A DNA stretch of 64,000 nucleotides, taken from the NCBI GenBank assembly GCA_026707735.1, contig JAPOWH010000024.1:1-64000 (forward strand), given 5' to 3'. The position numbers and the translations under genes were made by a program. The notes under the pieces were generated by a model, which saw only the letters and a program-made list of their open reading frames with translations, was not told the origin of the DNA and made no database searches. This DNA comes from Gammaproteobacteria bacterium. Its GTDB lineage: Bacteria > Pseudomonadota > Gammaproteobacteria > Pseudomonadales > Azotimanducaceae. How positions within the stretch are numbered: the first letter of the stretch is position 1; every line of letters starts with the position of its first letter. Shown piece after piece: positions 44,837 to 53,247 of this stretch.

Positions 44837-45841
44837 ATGAGAACTGAATTCCGAATTGGGCTAATTGCAGTCTGTCTGTCGCTTTGTACTTGCCTTTTTG
44901 CGCAAGAAGAGACAGAGGAACAAGCGCCTGAAGGCGATGTTTGGACTGCAGCTGCCGAAGGGGACATTGAGACCCTGAAGGCGTTGGTGGAGGCAGGCGC
45001 CGACTTGAACTCGGCACGCTCAACCACGGAGACGGAACTGCCATTGATGCTCGCTGTACGGGAACGACAGTCTGAGACGATCAAGTGGCTGGCCGAAAAC
45101 GGCGCCGATGTCAATAAACGCGATATCAATGGGAACACAGCGATAATTTCTGCAGCCTTCTTTGGGTTTCCGAAGGTGTTTCAGCTATTGGTGGATTCAG
45201 GCGCGGATATGGCCCTTCAAAACTATGAAGGGCAAAGCGCTATGGAAATGTTGGAGGTTGCTTGGGAGATTACCAACTACATTGCCAACGACATGCTGGA
45301 AATCGGGCTTGAGCAGGAAGCCGTCGAAGCGGGACGCATGCAAATACGCCGTGGGCTGGCAAAGACGAACGTTTCAATCGCTGTTGAAATAGGCGATGCG
45401 GAATTGGTAATGGAACACATCAAGAAGGGAGTCGACGTGAACACCGCTGATGCGGGAGGCACATCGCTACTTATGGCCGCAACGGTTTCGAACAACGTAG
45501 ACATTGCCAAGTTTTTGGTGGACGCGGGCGCAGAGCTGGACAATCGCCATCCAGCTACGGGGGCGACTGCCCTACTAGCCGCCGCGTTTCTGGGTCTCGA
45601 TGAAACAGCGAAAGTACTGATTGATGCTGGAGCTGATCCAACCATTGCTGACTATCAGGGCTCGACCACCATGGACATGCTCACACTTAGCTACGGAGAG
45701 ACCGACTACGTTGCTTCCCTGATCGGGATCGCTCTCAAGAGTGAAGAGGAATTGACCGCAAGTCGCGAGGCAATTGGAAAGATGCTGGAGTCGGTTGAAG
45801 GTTCAGACGAGGCTGAAGAGTCGGGAGAGTCGGAAGAATAG
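44837..45841 (+). CDS. Exported ankyrin-repeat protein with internal duplication
   Basis: About 334 residues. A signal peptide (residues 1-24, ending LFAQ) is followed by ankyrin repeats such as AAAEGDIETLKALVEAGADLN, WLAENGADVNKRDINGNTA and LLVDSGADM. The repeat block is present twice: residues about 35-155 and 160-290 share the order repeat-repeat-repeat then MEMLE or MDMLT with a Y-A/V-N/S-I helix. An acidic Glu/Ser tail ends the protein. It is probably a periplasmic protein-interaction scaffold. GGAGG about 7 bases before ATG 44837 fixes the start. No partner is evident. Confidence 0.85.
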   Translation: MRTEFRIGLIAVCLSLCTCLFAQEETEEQAPEGDVWTAAAEGDIETLKALVEAGADLNSARSTTETELPLMLAVRERQSETIKWLAENGADVNKRDINGNTAIISAAFFGFPKVFQLLVDSGADMALQNYEGQSAMEMLEVAWEITNYIANDMLEIGLEQEAVEAGRMQIRRGLAKTNVSIAVEIGDAELVMEHIKKGVDVNTADAGGTSLLMAATVSNNVDIAKFLVDAGAELDNRHPATGATALLAAAFLGLDETAKVLIDAGADPTIADYQGSTTMDMLTLSYGETDYVASLIGIALKSEEELTASREAIGKMLESVEGSDEAEESGESEE

Positions 45842-45868
45842 GCTCTTGTCACTCTGATTGACGCGATC

Positions 45869-46918
45869 CTAGATCTCCAGCCCTGATGGTACGGCAGGGC
45901 ATTCGAGTCGCTGAATCTCATTCAGCAAGCGCTGATAGCGTTCCTCCTGCTGTGGAGAATTGCGAGGCATCGAAAACGATGTTCGGCTAGCGTACTCGCG
46001 CTTTTCCTTCAGGAATCTTGGATACTCATCGTAACGGCAAGTGTCCGCCAGTTTAAGTATGTCGTCGTTCGTGACGGTGGATACCATTTCGGCCCACTTC
46101 CCTTGGATCGACAGCGCATGTAGTTTCTGACCAAGCTCCCCCAAGCCGTGCATTTCGAGAACTGAGTGGTAAGTGCGAGTCGACCCATAGAAGGAAAGTG
46201 GTTGTCTCATGGCGTCGAGCTTACGTTCGAGCTCTTCGTCCGAGTCGGCAAGCACCAAGTAGCCGCTTTCGGCGATTTCAATGTCCGACCATGAACGTCC
46301 AGCTCGGACCAAGCCCCTGCGAATCGCGGGCAGCAAGGCTTGGCGCATGTACTTGTCCGACATGATTCCCCCGTGCGGCATCGCCACATCCGCAAACTCT
46401 CCCGCAACTGCTGCCATGCCCGTGCCAACCATGGCGAGCCCGATCTTTGGATGCGGAAATTCGATCGGACCGGGATTGAAGGCCGGGGTCATAAGGGTAT
46501 ACCGGTAGTGCTTGCCAAGAAACTCGGCTTTGGAACTTTTCTGCCAACTCTCCCAAATGGCACGCATCATCTGAATGTACTCGCTCATGCGCGGAGCGGG
46601 AGCAGTCCATGTTCCCCCAAATCTTCGCTCGTTGTGCCCCTTGACTTGGCTGCCCAACCCAATCGTGAAACGACCCTTAGATAGCCTTTGAATGTCCCAT
46701 GCCTCCATTGCCAGCACCATCGGACTGCGAGGAAATGCGATAGTCACGGAGGTTTGCAGCCCTATTCGTTCGGTTGCAGCTGCCGCCAGCGTCATGGTCA
46801 CGATTGAATCGTGTGCCAATTCTCCGCACGTGACAATGTCAAATCCAGCTTGCTCTGCTCGTTTTGCTTGAGCGCCAACAGATTCAGGTACGCTGCCGAT
46901 TCCGGTCACAACTTTCAT
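45869..46918 (-). CDS. LLM class (luciferase-like) flavin-dependent oxidoreductase 2
   Basis: About 349 residues, luciferase-like TIM barrel of the TIGR03617-like type: MKVVTGIGSVPESVGAQAKR start, FDIVTCGELAHD (about 25-36), IGLQTSVTIAFPRSPMVLA (about 51-69), LSKGRFTIGLGSQVKGHNERR (about 79-98). I chose ATG 46918; the frame is open 42 codons further up but that part has a composition unlike the family and runs into the divergent SDR gene. Flavin or F420 dependent; substrate unknown. It is not close to copy 1 in sequence. Confidence 0.87.
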   Translation of the reverse strand: MKVVTGIGSVPESVGAQAKRAEQAGFDIVTCGELAHDSIVTMTLAAAATERIGLQTSVTIAFPRSPMVLAMEAWDIQRLSKGRFTIGLGSQVKGHNERRFGGTWTAPAPRMSEYIQMMRAIWESWQKSSKAEFLGKHYRYTLMTPAFNPGPIEFPHPKIGLAMVGTGMAAVAGEFADVAMPHGGIMSDKYMRQALLPAIRRGLVRAGRSWSDIEIAESGYLVLADSDEELERKLDAMRQPLSFYGSTRTYHSVLEMHGLGELGQKLHALSIQGKWAEMVSTVTNDDILKLADTCRYDEYPRFLKEKREYASRTSFSMPRNSPQQEERYQRLLNEIQRLECPAVPSGLEI

Positions 46919-47019
46919 TCGAATTAGCCAAAACCACGTTTTGAAGGATTTTACGATTGCTTGAAACACGGCTTGTGCTTCAATGTTGCTGCTCGATTTT
47001 TGAGACTTGAGGAGGCTGC

Positions 47020-47844
47020 GTGGATACGAAGGGTAAAGTTGCATTCATTACAGGTGGTGGAAGCGGAATTGGGCTGGGAATGGCAAAAGCGTTCTTAGCT
47101 GCGGATTTAAGGGTGGCCATTGCAGATGTACGCACGGATCGCCTGGATCGAGCCAGGGAGACCTTTGTCGCGTCAGAATCCAAATTTCTAGCTCTCGAGG
47201 CGGATGTAACGGATTTACAGTCTCTTGACAAGGCGGCAGATGCGGTGGAAGCTCACTTCGGCAAAGTGCATATCGTTTGTAACAACGCTGGAATCGGCAT
47301 AGGGGGACTAGTTCATTCAGCTTCGATGGATCAGTGGCACAAAATTGTCAATGTGAACTTGTGGGGCGTGATCCATGGTTGTCACGTGTTCACTCCCCGT
47401 ATTCAGAGCCACGGCGAAGGCGGCCATATAGTGAATACAGCGTCCATCATGGGAGTCTACACGTCACGCGGTTCCGGTCCGTACTGCGCAACAAAGTTTG
47501 CAGTCGTTGCAATCAGCGAATGCATGCGAGCCGAACTGCAGGAGTCATCAATTGGAGTGTCGGTGCTTTGCCCGTTCATTGTGGACACGCCTATCTTCTA
47601 TCCGGACCTGGACGACATGGATACGGAAGGGATCGAACGCCGAAAGAAGCAAATGGGGCTGATGCGACACGCGTTGTCGCCGGTTTTCGTGGGCGAGAGA
47701 GTTCTAAGCGCTATTCAATCTAACGAACTTTACATTTTCACCGATGGAACGTCGTCCAGGCAAATGATCCAAAGCAGGATTGACGGACTGAACGAAAGTA
47801 TGGACAGGCTTTGGCCCGTCGAGGAATCCGCCTCTAGCAGTTGA
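47020..47844 (+). CDS. SDR family oxidoreductase
   Basis: 274 residues, classical SDR. The cofactor site TGGGSGIG is at residues 11-18, NNAG near 88-91, the catalytic Ser in NTASIMG (about 141) and YCATK (Tyr-x3-Lys) near 155. The start is GTG 47020 with GAGG upstream. The C-terminal region after residue 190 is longer and charged compared with FabG-like members, suggesting a specific substrate loop. It is divergent from LLM oxidoreductase 2 and its 3' end overlaps the convergent FAD-oxidase gene by 11 bases. Confidence 0.88.
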   Translation: MDTKGKVAFITGGGSGIGLGMAKAFLAADLRVAIADVRTDRLDRARETFVASESKFLALEADVTDLQSLDKAADAVEAHFGKVHIVCNNAGIGIGGLVHSASMDQWHKIVNVNLWGVIHGCHVFTPRIQSHGEGGHIVNTASIMGVYTSRGSGPYCATKFAVVAISECMRAELQESSIGVSVLCPFIVDTPIFYPDLDDMDTEGIERRKKQMGLMRHALSPVFVGERVLSAIQSNELYIFTDGTSSRQMIQSRIDGLNESMDRLWPVEESASSS

Positions 47845-49228
47845 GTTCGAAGATTTTTCCTGGATTGAGAATCCCCTTGGGATCAAGCGATTTTTTGAGT
47901 GTGCGCATGAAATCGACTTCAATTTCGCTGCGCGATATGTCGAGGTACTGCTTCTTTTCCAATCCGATGCCGTGTTCCGCTGAAATTGAGCCATTGATTG
48001 CTCGGAGGGGTTCGTAGACACAGCGCTCCACCGGGTGTTGATCGTTGGGATCCGCCCCCGTGTTGATCGCGAAATGCAGATTGCCGTCTCCAAGATGCCC
48101 GAAAGTGTAAATGCGGTAAGTTCCAAATTCTTTCGTTAGACGCCGGTTCACCTCCTCTATGTAGTTCTCCATGTCGCCTATGCGTAGGCTTACATCGAAC
48201 ACAAAGGTTGGGTGAACGGTCATGCAGCGCTCGACATCGTCTCTTATTGCCCAGAAAGCGTTGCGCTGCGCGACGCTTTGAGCAATCGCCGCATTGCCTA
48301 TCAATCCGTCTTCGTACAGTGACTCCACAGCGGACTCCATCCGCTGACGGTCGGTGTCCGCATCTCCTCCCCAGGCTTCAACCAGTACGTAGTAGGGAAA
48401 GTCCAGCGGGATTGGTGGTTGGTGGTTCGAGTCGGGCTCGCACATGAGCGAATAGAAATCGTTCCACATGACTTCGAACGAAGTGAGCGTTCCTCCCAGT
48501 CTTTGATCCATCTGCTTGAGCACCGTGGGAAGCTTGTCAAATTCATCAACTCCCATGAAGACTGACTCGTCCGTCACAGGTTGTTCTCTGAGACGGAGCA
48601 CTGCCCGTGCAACCACACCAAGACTTCCTTCAGTTCCTATGAAGACCTGCTTCAGGTCGTACCCGGCATTGTTCTTGATCATATCGTTCATAGACGACAC
48701 AATGGTTCCGTCTGCGAGGACAACTTCGGCGCCAAGAACCATGTCTCTCGTCATGCCATATCGAATGACGCGATTTCCCCCCGCGTTAGTCGCGATGTTG
48801 CCGCCGATGGTGCAAGACCCCCGCGCACCCAAGTCGAGCGGGAACAGCAAACCCTCGCTTTCCGCGGCCTCTTGTACGTGCTGGAGCTTTACCCCAGCCT
48901 GAACTGTCATGGTTCGCCCCGTCTTGTCGATGGATTCGATCTTGTTCATCGATTCCGTTGAGAGAACGATATCCGACGGAGTGGTACGCGCTCCATCCAC
49001 CAGTCCGGTCAAACCTCCGTGAACCACGATAGGCTGGTTTGCGGCATGGCAATACCTTAAGACCTCGCTGACTTCATTCGTGTTGCGTGGTCTCACAATC
49101 GCGGCAGCTTGAACCGTTTCGTCCGTCCAGATGCGAGCCGAACGACCGGAGACATCCTCGCCGACGAGCACACCATTTCCCCCAAGAAGCGCGCTCAATT
49201 CAGTAATGTGAGTGTCCATCGTACTCAA
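47834..49228 (-). CDS. FAD-linked oxidase (D-2-hydroxyacid dehydrogenase/GlcD family)
   Basis: 464 residues, with a PCMH-type FAD-binding domain at the N-terminus (VVHGGLTGLVDGA, LDLGARGSCTIGGNIATNAGG, about 68-150) and a FAD-oxidase C-terminal domain with FGHLGDGNLHFAI (about 372-384) and SAEHGIGLEKKQYL (about 416-429). It oxidises a 2-hydroxyacid such as D-lactate, glycolate or 2-hydroxyglutarate; the acceptor is not evident and there is no adjacent Fe-S subunit. It is convergent with the SDR gene. Confidence 0.9.
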   Translation of the reverse strand: MSTMDTHITELSALLGGNGVLVGEDVSGRSARIWTDETVQAAAIVRPRNTNEVSEVLRYCHAANQPIVVHGGLTGLVDGARTTPSDIVLSTESMNKIESIDKTGRTMTVQAGVKLQHVQEAAESEGLLFPLDLGARGSCTIGGNIATNAGGNRVIRYGMTRDMVLGAEVVLADGTIVSSMNDMIKNNAGYDLKQVFIGTEGSLGVVARAVLRLREQPVTDESVFMGVDEFDKLPTVLKQMDQRLGGTLTSFEVMWNDFYSLMCEPDSNHQPPIPLDFPYYVLVEAWGGDADTDRQRMESAVESLYEDGLIGNAAIAQSVAQRNAFWAIRDDVERCMTVHPTFVFDVSLRIGDMENYIEEVNRRLTKEFGTYRIYTFGHLGDGNLHFAINTGADPNDQHPVERCVYEPLRAINGSISAEHGIGLEKKQYLDISRSEIEVDFMRTLKKSLDPKGILNPGKIFELNC

Positions 49229-49476
49229 AGTGGTGCTTTCCTAGAGCTTCGGAATGAATTGCAAAGAAGCCCGCCCGCAAAGCGGTATTTCTCTAGCCAA
49301 ATGTATGATAGCGAGAGCTGGAGAGATGGTCTTGGTACCGTGCCACATGCGGCGCCATCGTGGCGAAGTAGCAACGTTTGCAAATGTTAGGCTTATGCAT
49401 AATACGCGCCCTTCATCGAGGAGCTGTAACGACTGTACGGCTGAGCAACTCGGCGACTGACCAATAGAGAAAGGCA

Positions 49477-50838
49477 ATGACTGCTAAGAGCATGGAGGAA
49501 CTAACGAGCCTGTGCAAGCGTCGCGGGTTCGTCTTCCAATCGAGCGAGGTATACGGGGGCCTACAAGGGGTCTACGACTACGGACCGCTCGGAGTCGAGC
49601 TAAAGAACAACCTGAAAGCCGCCTGGTGGCGATCAATGGTCTATGAACGGGATGACGTTGAGGGTCTCGATGCTGCAATTCTGACTCATCCGAAAGTTTT
49701 GCACTATTCAGGGCACGAGGAGACCTTCACGGATCCTTTGATCGACTGCCGTTCATGCAAAAAGCGAAGCCGGGCGGATCATGTGGCCGACGGCAAGTGT
49801 CCGCATTGCGGTTCTGTGGAACTCACGGAGCCCCGACCGTTCAACCTGATGTTCAAGACTGGCGTCGGACCAGTGGAGGACGCGGAGAACTTCGCGTACT
49901 TGCGCCCAGAGTCCGCGCAGCACATATTCACGAACTTCAAGAATGTGCTGGATTCGACCTCGCGAACCGTGCCATTCGGAATTGCCCAAATCGGAAAGGC
50001 ATTTCGAAACGAAATCACTCCCCGCAACTTCATTTTTCGTGTTCGTGAATTCGAACACATGGAGTTGGAGTTTTTTGTAGAGCCTGGAACTGACGAAGAA
50101 TGGCACCAGAAGTGGATTGACATGCGCCTCGATTGGTGGGAACGCCAAGGAGTGAACCGCAACTCAATAAAGCTCTACCACGTCCCGCCGGACGAGCTTG
50201 CCCACTATTCGAAAGCTACCTGCGATTTGATGTATAGGTTTCCGCATGGCTCGGACGAACTGGAGGGCATTGCGAACCGCACGGACTTTGATCTCGGTTC
50301 CCACACCAAGCAACAAGACAAATTGAACCTCACCGCGACGGTCAAGCGGAATCCAGACACCACTGCTCGATTGGCAATGCAGAATCTGTCGACCAACAAG
50401 TGGTTCGTACCGTTTGTCATTGAACCATCGGCAGGCGTGGACCGGGGAGTGCTGGCGGTGCTCAATGAATCCTACGAAGTCGAGCAACTTGACAACGGCT
50501 CGGAAAGAACGGTGCTGCGCCTTCCTCCGCATCTCGCCCCGATCAAAGTCGCCGTGATGCCTCTAAAACGTAATCATGCAGAAATCGTTGCCACAGCCAG
50601 AGAAATAGTCTCCGATCTTCAAGGTCTTGGTTTGGGACGCATGACCCTCGAGAACACAGGAAATATCGGTAAGAGCTATCGCAAACACGACGAGGCGGGT
50701 ACTCCAATTTGTGCTACGGTTGACTTTCAATCCTTGGAAGACGGTACGGTCACCGTTCGAGACCGAGACTCAATGGATCAAGTGCGGATTGATCGGGCCG
50801 AGTTGTCGAGCTACATTCTGTCGGCAATACGAATGTAG
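49477..50838 (+). CDS. glyS: Glycyl-tRNA synthetase, alpha2 (single-chain) type
   Basis: 453 residues. A class II synthetase of the homodimeric GlyRS type found in Gram-positives, Thermus, archaea and eukaryotes. It starts [20 protein letters not shown], has a zinc-type cysteine pair region ([21 protein letters not shown], in two CxxC knuckles, about 90-110), motif 2 [21 protein letters not shown] (about 170-190), motif 3 with [14 protein letters not shown] (about 313-326), and the C-terminal anticodon-binding domain. Most gammaproteobacteria use the unrelated alpha2-beta2 GlyQ/GlyS enzyme. It is convergent with the second sigma-70 gene, 4 bases between stops. Confidence 0.93.
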   Translation: MTAKSMEELTSLCKRRGFVFQSSEVYGGLQGVYDYGPLGVELKNNLKAAWWRSMVYERDDVEGLDAAILTHPKVLHYSGHEETFTDPLIDCRSCKKRSRADHVADGKCPHCGSVELTEPRPFNLMFKTGVGPVEDAENFAYLRPESAQHIFTNFKNVLDSTSRTVPFGIAQIGKAFRNEITPRNFIFRVREFEHMELEFFVEPGTDEEWHQKWIDMRLDWWERQGVNRNSIKLYHVPPDELAHYSKATCDLMYRFPHGSDELEGIANRTDFDLGSHTKQQDKLNLTATVKRNPDTTARLAMQNLSTNKWFVPFVIEPSAGVDRGVLAVLNESYEVEQLDNGSERTVLRLPPHLAPIKVAVMPLKRNHAEIVATAREIVSDLQGLGLGRMTLENTGNIGKSYRKHDEAGTPICATVDFQSLEDGTVTVRDRDSMDQVRIDRAELSSYILSAIRM

Positions 50839-50842
50839 GGGT

Positions 50843-52657
50843 CTAATTGGGCTCCGTATCGTCGTGGAGATATTCGCGCAGGTGTCTAGTGGGCTTCTTG
50901 CGTAGCTTGCGAAGCGCTTTAGCCTCAATTTGACGAATCCTCTCGCGCGTCACGTCGAATCGCTGGCCCACTTCCTCTAAAGTATGGTCGCTGTTCATTC
51001 CGATTCCGAAGCGCATCCTGAGAACTTTCGCCTCGCGAACCGTCAATTCGGCAAGAACCTCGCCCACGGCAGCCTTTAGTGCATCCCGTTCAGCCAACTC
51101 GTTGGGCGGCGCTTCGATTTGATCCTTGATGAAGTCACCCACATGGGCTTCTTCGTCGTTGCCGACTGAGTCCTCGGTAGAGACTGGTTGTTTGGCGATC
51201 TTTTGTACGCGAAGCACCTTGTATTCGGGCATTTCCATGCGCCTGCCAAGCTCGGAAGCCGTTGGCTCCCTGCCCAATTCCTGTCGCATCTGTCTTTCGA
51301 TGCGATTGAGCTTGTTGATCGTCTCGATCATGTGGACCGGTATGCGAATGGTTCGTGCCTGATCCGCTATCGAGCGAGTGATAGCTTGACGAATCCACCA
51401 CGTTGCATAGGTAGAAAACTTGTACCCGCGACGGTATTCGAACTTGTCCACTGCCTTCATCAATCCGATGTTGCCTTCTTGAATGAGGTCGAGAAACTGA
51501 AGACCGCGATTGCTGTACTTCTTTGCAATGGAAATCACGAGTCGAAGATTCGCCTGCACCATCGCGTTTTTTGCAATCCGGATTTTTTCTTTGCCTTCAT
51601 CGATGCGATGATTCAGTTTCCTGATCTCATCCACAGTGAGATTTGTCTTGGCGAGGATTAGCTTCAGTTTCTTTTGCGCACGCTCCAAGTCTGGCTTGGC
51701 TCGTTCCAGCCGTTTGCTGTAGTTGTGATGCGCTTTGATCTGCCGATTGATCCATGCCATCGACGTTTCGTGTCGCGGAAATTCCTGCAGAAACAGTGAT
51801 CTGGAAAGTCCGGCGTGGAGACATAGGTCGCGAATTACCTTTTCCTGATGACGAATTGTTGCCAGCGCCTCTCTGGGGATATCGACTACGGCCTCCTGAT
51901 AGTCAGGAGTGAGTTTGAACCGAGCCAGCGTATCCGCCAACAGAGCCACGGCATCTTGGCATTCCGTGGACCGTGGCCTAGAGCCCTTCGCAAGCAAGTT
52001 CTGATAGCGCGTGCGAGCGCGCTTCAAGACTGCAAACTTTTTCTTCGCTAGTTGCCTGTCGATTCTCTTTCTAGTGATGGGCGAAGGGTTCTTGTTAGGT
52101 TCACCGACGGTGATCTGCTTGCCGGGCTTAACGTTTTCCACTGGCTCCAAATATCCAGCTAGCATTTTTTCCAGGCGGTCCTCGTCGTGCAGTCGATCGA
52201 ACTCGTCGATGATGAAGTCCACTGTTCCGGGAAAGCAAGCCACAGCGCGAAGCACATCCTGCAATCCTTCTTCAAGTCGCTTCGCTATTTCAACCTCAGC
52301 ATTGCGTGTCAAGAGGCCGAAGTGTCCCATGGCGCTCATGTAGAGTCGCGCCGGGTCGGTCGTTCCGCCAACATCGGAATCCACTGCGGCGAGGGCGGCG
52401 GCAAGTTCATCCGGATCGAGGTCTTCGGTAGATTGATCGGTTGCCGCCAGCAGATCGTCGGTCTCTGGAGCCAGATCACTCACGACGATACCGTTGTCGT
52501 CCAGAATGCCGACGATCTCCATGAACTGATCTTGGTCTACGCTCTCAGTGGGAAGGTGGTCGTTGATGTCTTCGAACGAAAGGAAACCTTGAGAGCGACC
52601 CTTGGCGATCAGTTCCTTGATGCGCGCCTTGTGGATGTTGTAATCCGTTGTGTGCAT
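50843..52657 (-). CDS. Second complete sigma-70 (RpoD-like) factor
   Basis: 604 residues, full group 1 architecture. Region 1.1 is present ([18 protein letters not shown], about 19-36), then region 1.2 ([20 protein letters not shown], about 103-122), a non-conserved region to about 360, region 2 ([20 protein letters not shown] then [20 protein letters not shown]) and region 4.2 ([20 protein letters not shown], about 555-574). The C-terminus [13 protein letters not shown] is closer to that of E. coli RpoD than the other copy. It is transcribed away from the intron-split tRNA toward glyS. It probably has its own promoter in 52658-52814. Whether it is housekeeping or specialised is not clear. 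Confidence 0.93.
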   Translation of the reverse strand: MHTTDYNIHKARIKELIAKGRSQGFLSFEDINDHLPTESVDQDQFMEIVGILDDNGIVVSDLAPETDDLLAATDQSTEDLDPDELAAALAAVDSDVGGTTDPARLYMSAMGHFGLLTRNAEVEIAKRLEEGLQDVLRAVACFPGTVDFIIDEFDRLHDEDRLEKMLAGYLEPVENVKPGKQITVGEPNKNPSPITRKRIDRQLAKKKFAVLKRARTRYQNLLAKGSRPRSTECQDAVALLADTLARFKLTPDYQEAVVDIPREALATIRHQEKVIRDLCLHAGLSRSLFLQEFPRHETSMAWINRQIKAHHNYSKRLERAKPDLERAQKKLKLILAKTNLTVDEIRKLNHRIDEGKEKIRIAKNAMVQANLRLVISIAKKYSNRGLQFLDLIQEGNIGLMKAVDKFEYRRGYKFSTYATWWIRQAITRSIADQARTIRIPVHMIETINKLNRIERQMRQELGREPTASELGRRMEMPEYKVLRVQKIAKQPVSTEDSVGNDEEAHVGDFIKDQIEAPPNELAERDALKAAVGEVLAELTVREAKVLRMRFGIGMNSDHTLEEVGQRFDVTRERIRQIEAKALRKLRKKPTRHLREYLHDDTEPN

Positions 52658-52814
52658 GCGGTCACGCTCGGCAAATTGGCATTGCCATTACTTTGGTATC
52701 TTAGCACAACGGATTTTGCGAGATTTGGGGCGAGTTCGCTGGCGAAAGTCGCGAATCACTTTGGCGCTCCCCGATCCAATCCTCCGTTCTTGTTGCGCTA
52801 AAATCCCTTCTATA

Positions 52815-53175
52815 GGGCCCATAGCTCAGTTGGTTAGAGCAGTGGACTCATCAAATGGTGCGCTTCGCGCGAAATCGCGAAGATGAACGGGATGAATTCA
52901 GGGAAACCTACCGCGGCGACAAGTTGCCACGGCAACCCTGAGCCAAGTCAGCGGTACACCGTTGAAAGGTGCAGAGACTACCTGAGAACTGGATTGCCTA
53001 CGAGTCATTCCGAGCGTTCTTAATTACAGGCTAGAGCGTCCCGCACCCGTAGCGACCACTCACGGTCGGTAAGGGTGGTGAGATAGTCCGCGCCGATGGG
53101 AAACCATCGGACAGTCCAATATCTGTTGGACCGTGAATCCATAGGTCCCAGGTTCGAGTCCTGGTGGGCCCACCA
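52815..53175 (+). tRNA. ileX: tRNA-Ile(CAT), split by a group I intron
   Basis: The 5' half GGGCCCATAGCTCAG... ends with the anticodon CAT at 52849-52851 and the 3' half starts AATCCATAGG at 53136 and runs to an encoded CCA at 53173-53175. Joined, they form a normal cloverleaf: acceptor GGGCCCA/TGGGCCC, D arm, anticodon stem GTGGA/TCCAT with loop CTCATAA, T arm CCAGG-TTCGAGT-CCTGG. The exon pattern resembles tRNA-Ile2, whose C34 becomes lysidine, more than elongator Met; Met is the alternative. It sits on the plus strand between the two sigma-70 genes. Confidence 0.88.
52852..53135 (+). ncRNA. Group I self-splicing intron in tRNA anticodon loop
   Basis: 284 nt inserted directly after the anticodon CAT, the same site as the Azoarcus tRNA-Ile(CAT) group I intron. 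The core elements are recognisable: an internal guide GTG a few bases in (pairing with CAT, with the U-G at the splice site), a P2 stem (CTTCGCG/CGCGAAG), P element AATTCAGGGAAACCT, Q element CCCTGAGCCAAG, R element GTGCAGAGACTA, P8 CACCC/GGGTG, S element GAGATAGTCC, and a terminal G before the 3' exon. It is longer than the Azoarcus intron, mainly by an insertion between R and P8. No homing endonuclease is encoded. Subgroup IC3 is likely. Confidence 0.85.
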
Positions 53176-53188
53176 GACGCCAATACGA

Positions 53189-53216
53189 AAAAGCCGACGA
53201 TGAAACGTCGGCTTTT
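53189..53216. terminator. Bidirectional intrinsic terminator
   Basis: An 11-bp stem, AAAAGCCGACG / CGTCGGCTTTT, with a 6-base loop, 13 bases after the tRNA CCA and 31 bases beyond the rpoD stop. The A- and T-runs on either side let it work for the tRNA transcript on the plus strand and the rpoD operon on the minus strand. Confidence 0.8.
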
Positions 53217-53247
53217 CCATTGAGTGTCTCTAACTAGAAACTTGCAA

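Noticed and set aside
53020..53220. Minus-strand open frame containing the sequence HQDSNLGP
   Set aside because: It is the antisense reading of the tRNA 3' half and terminator. This peptide pattern is a known mis-annotation produced by tRNA genes.
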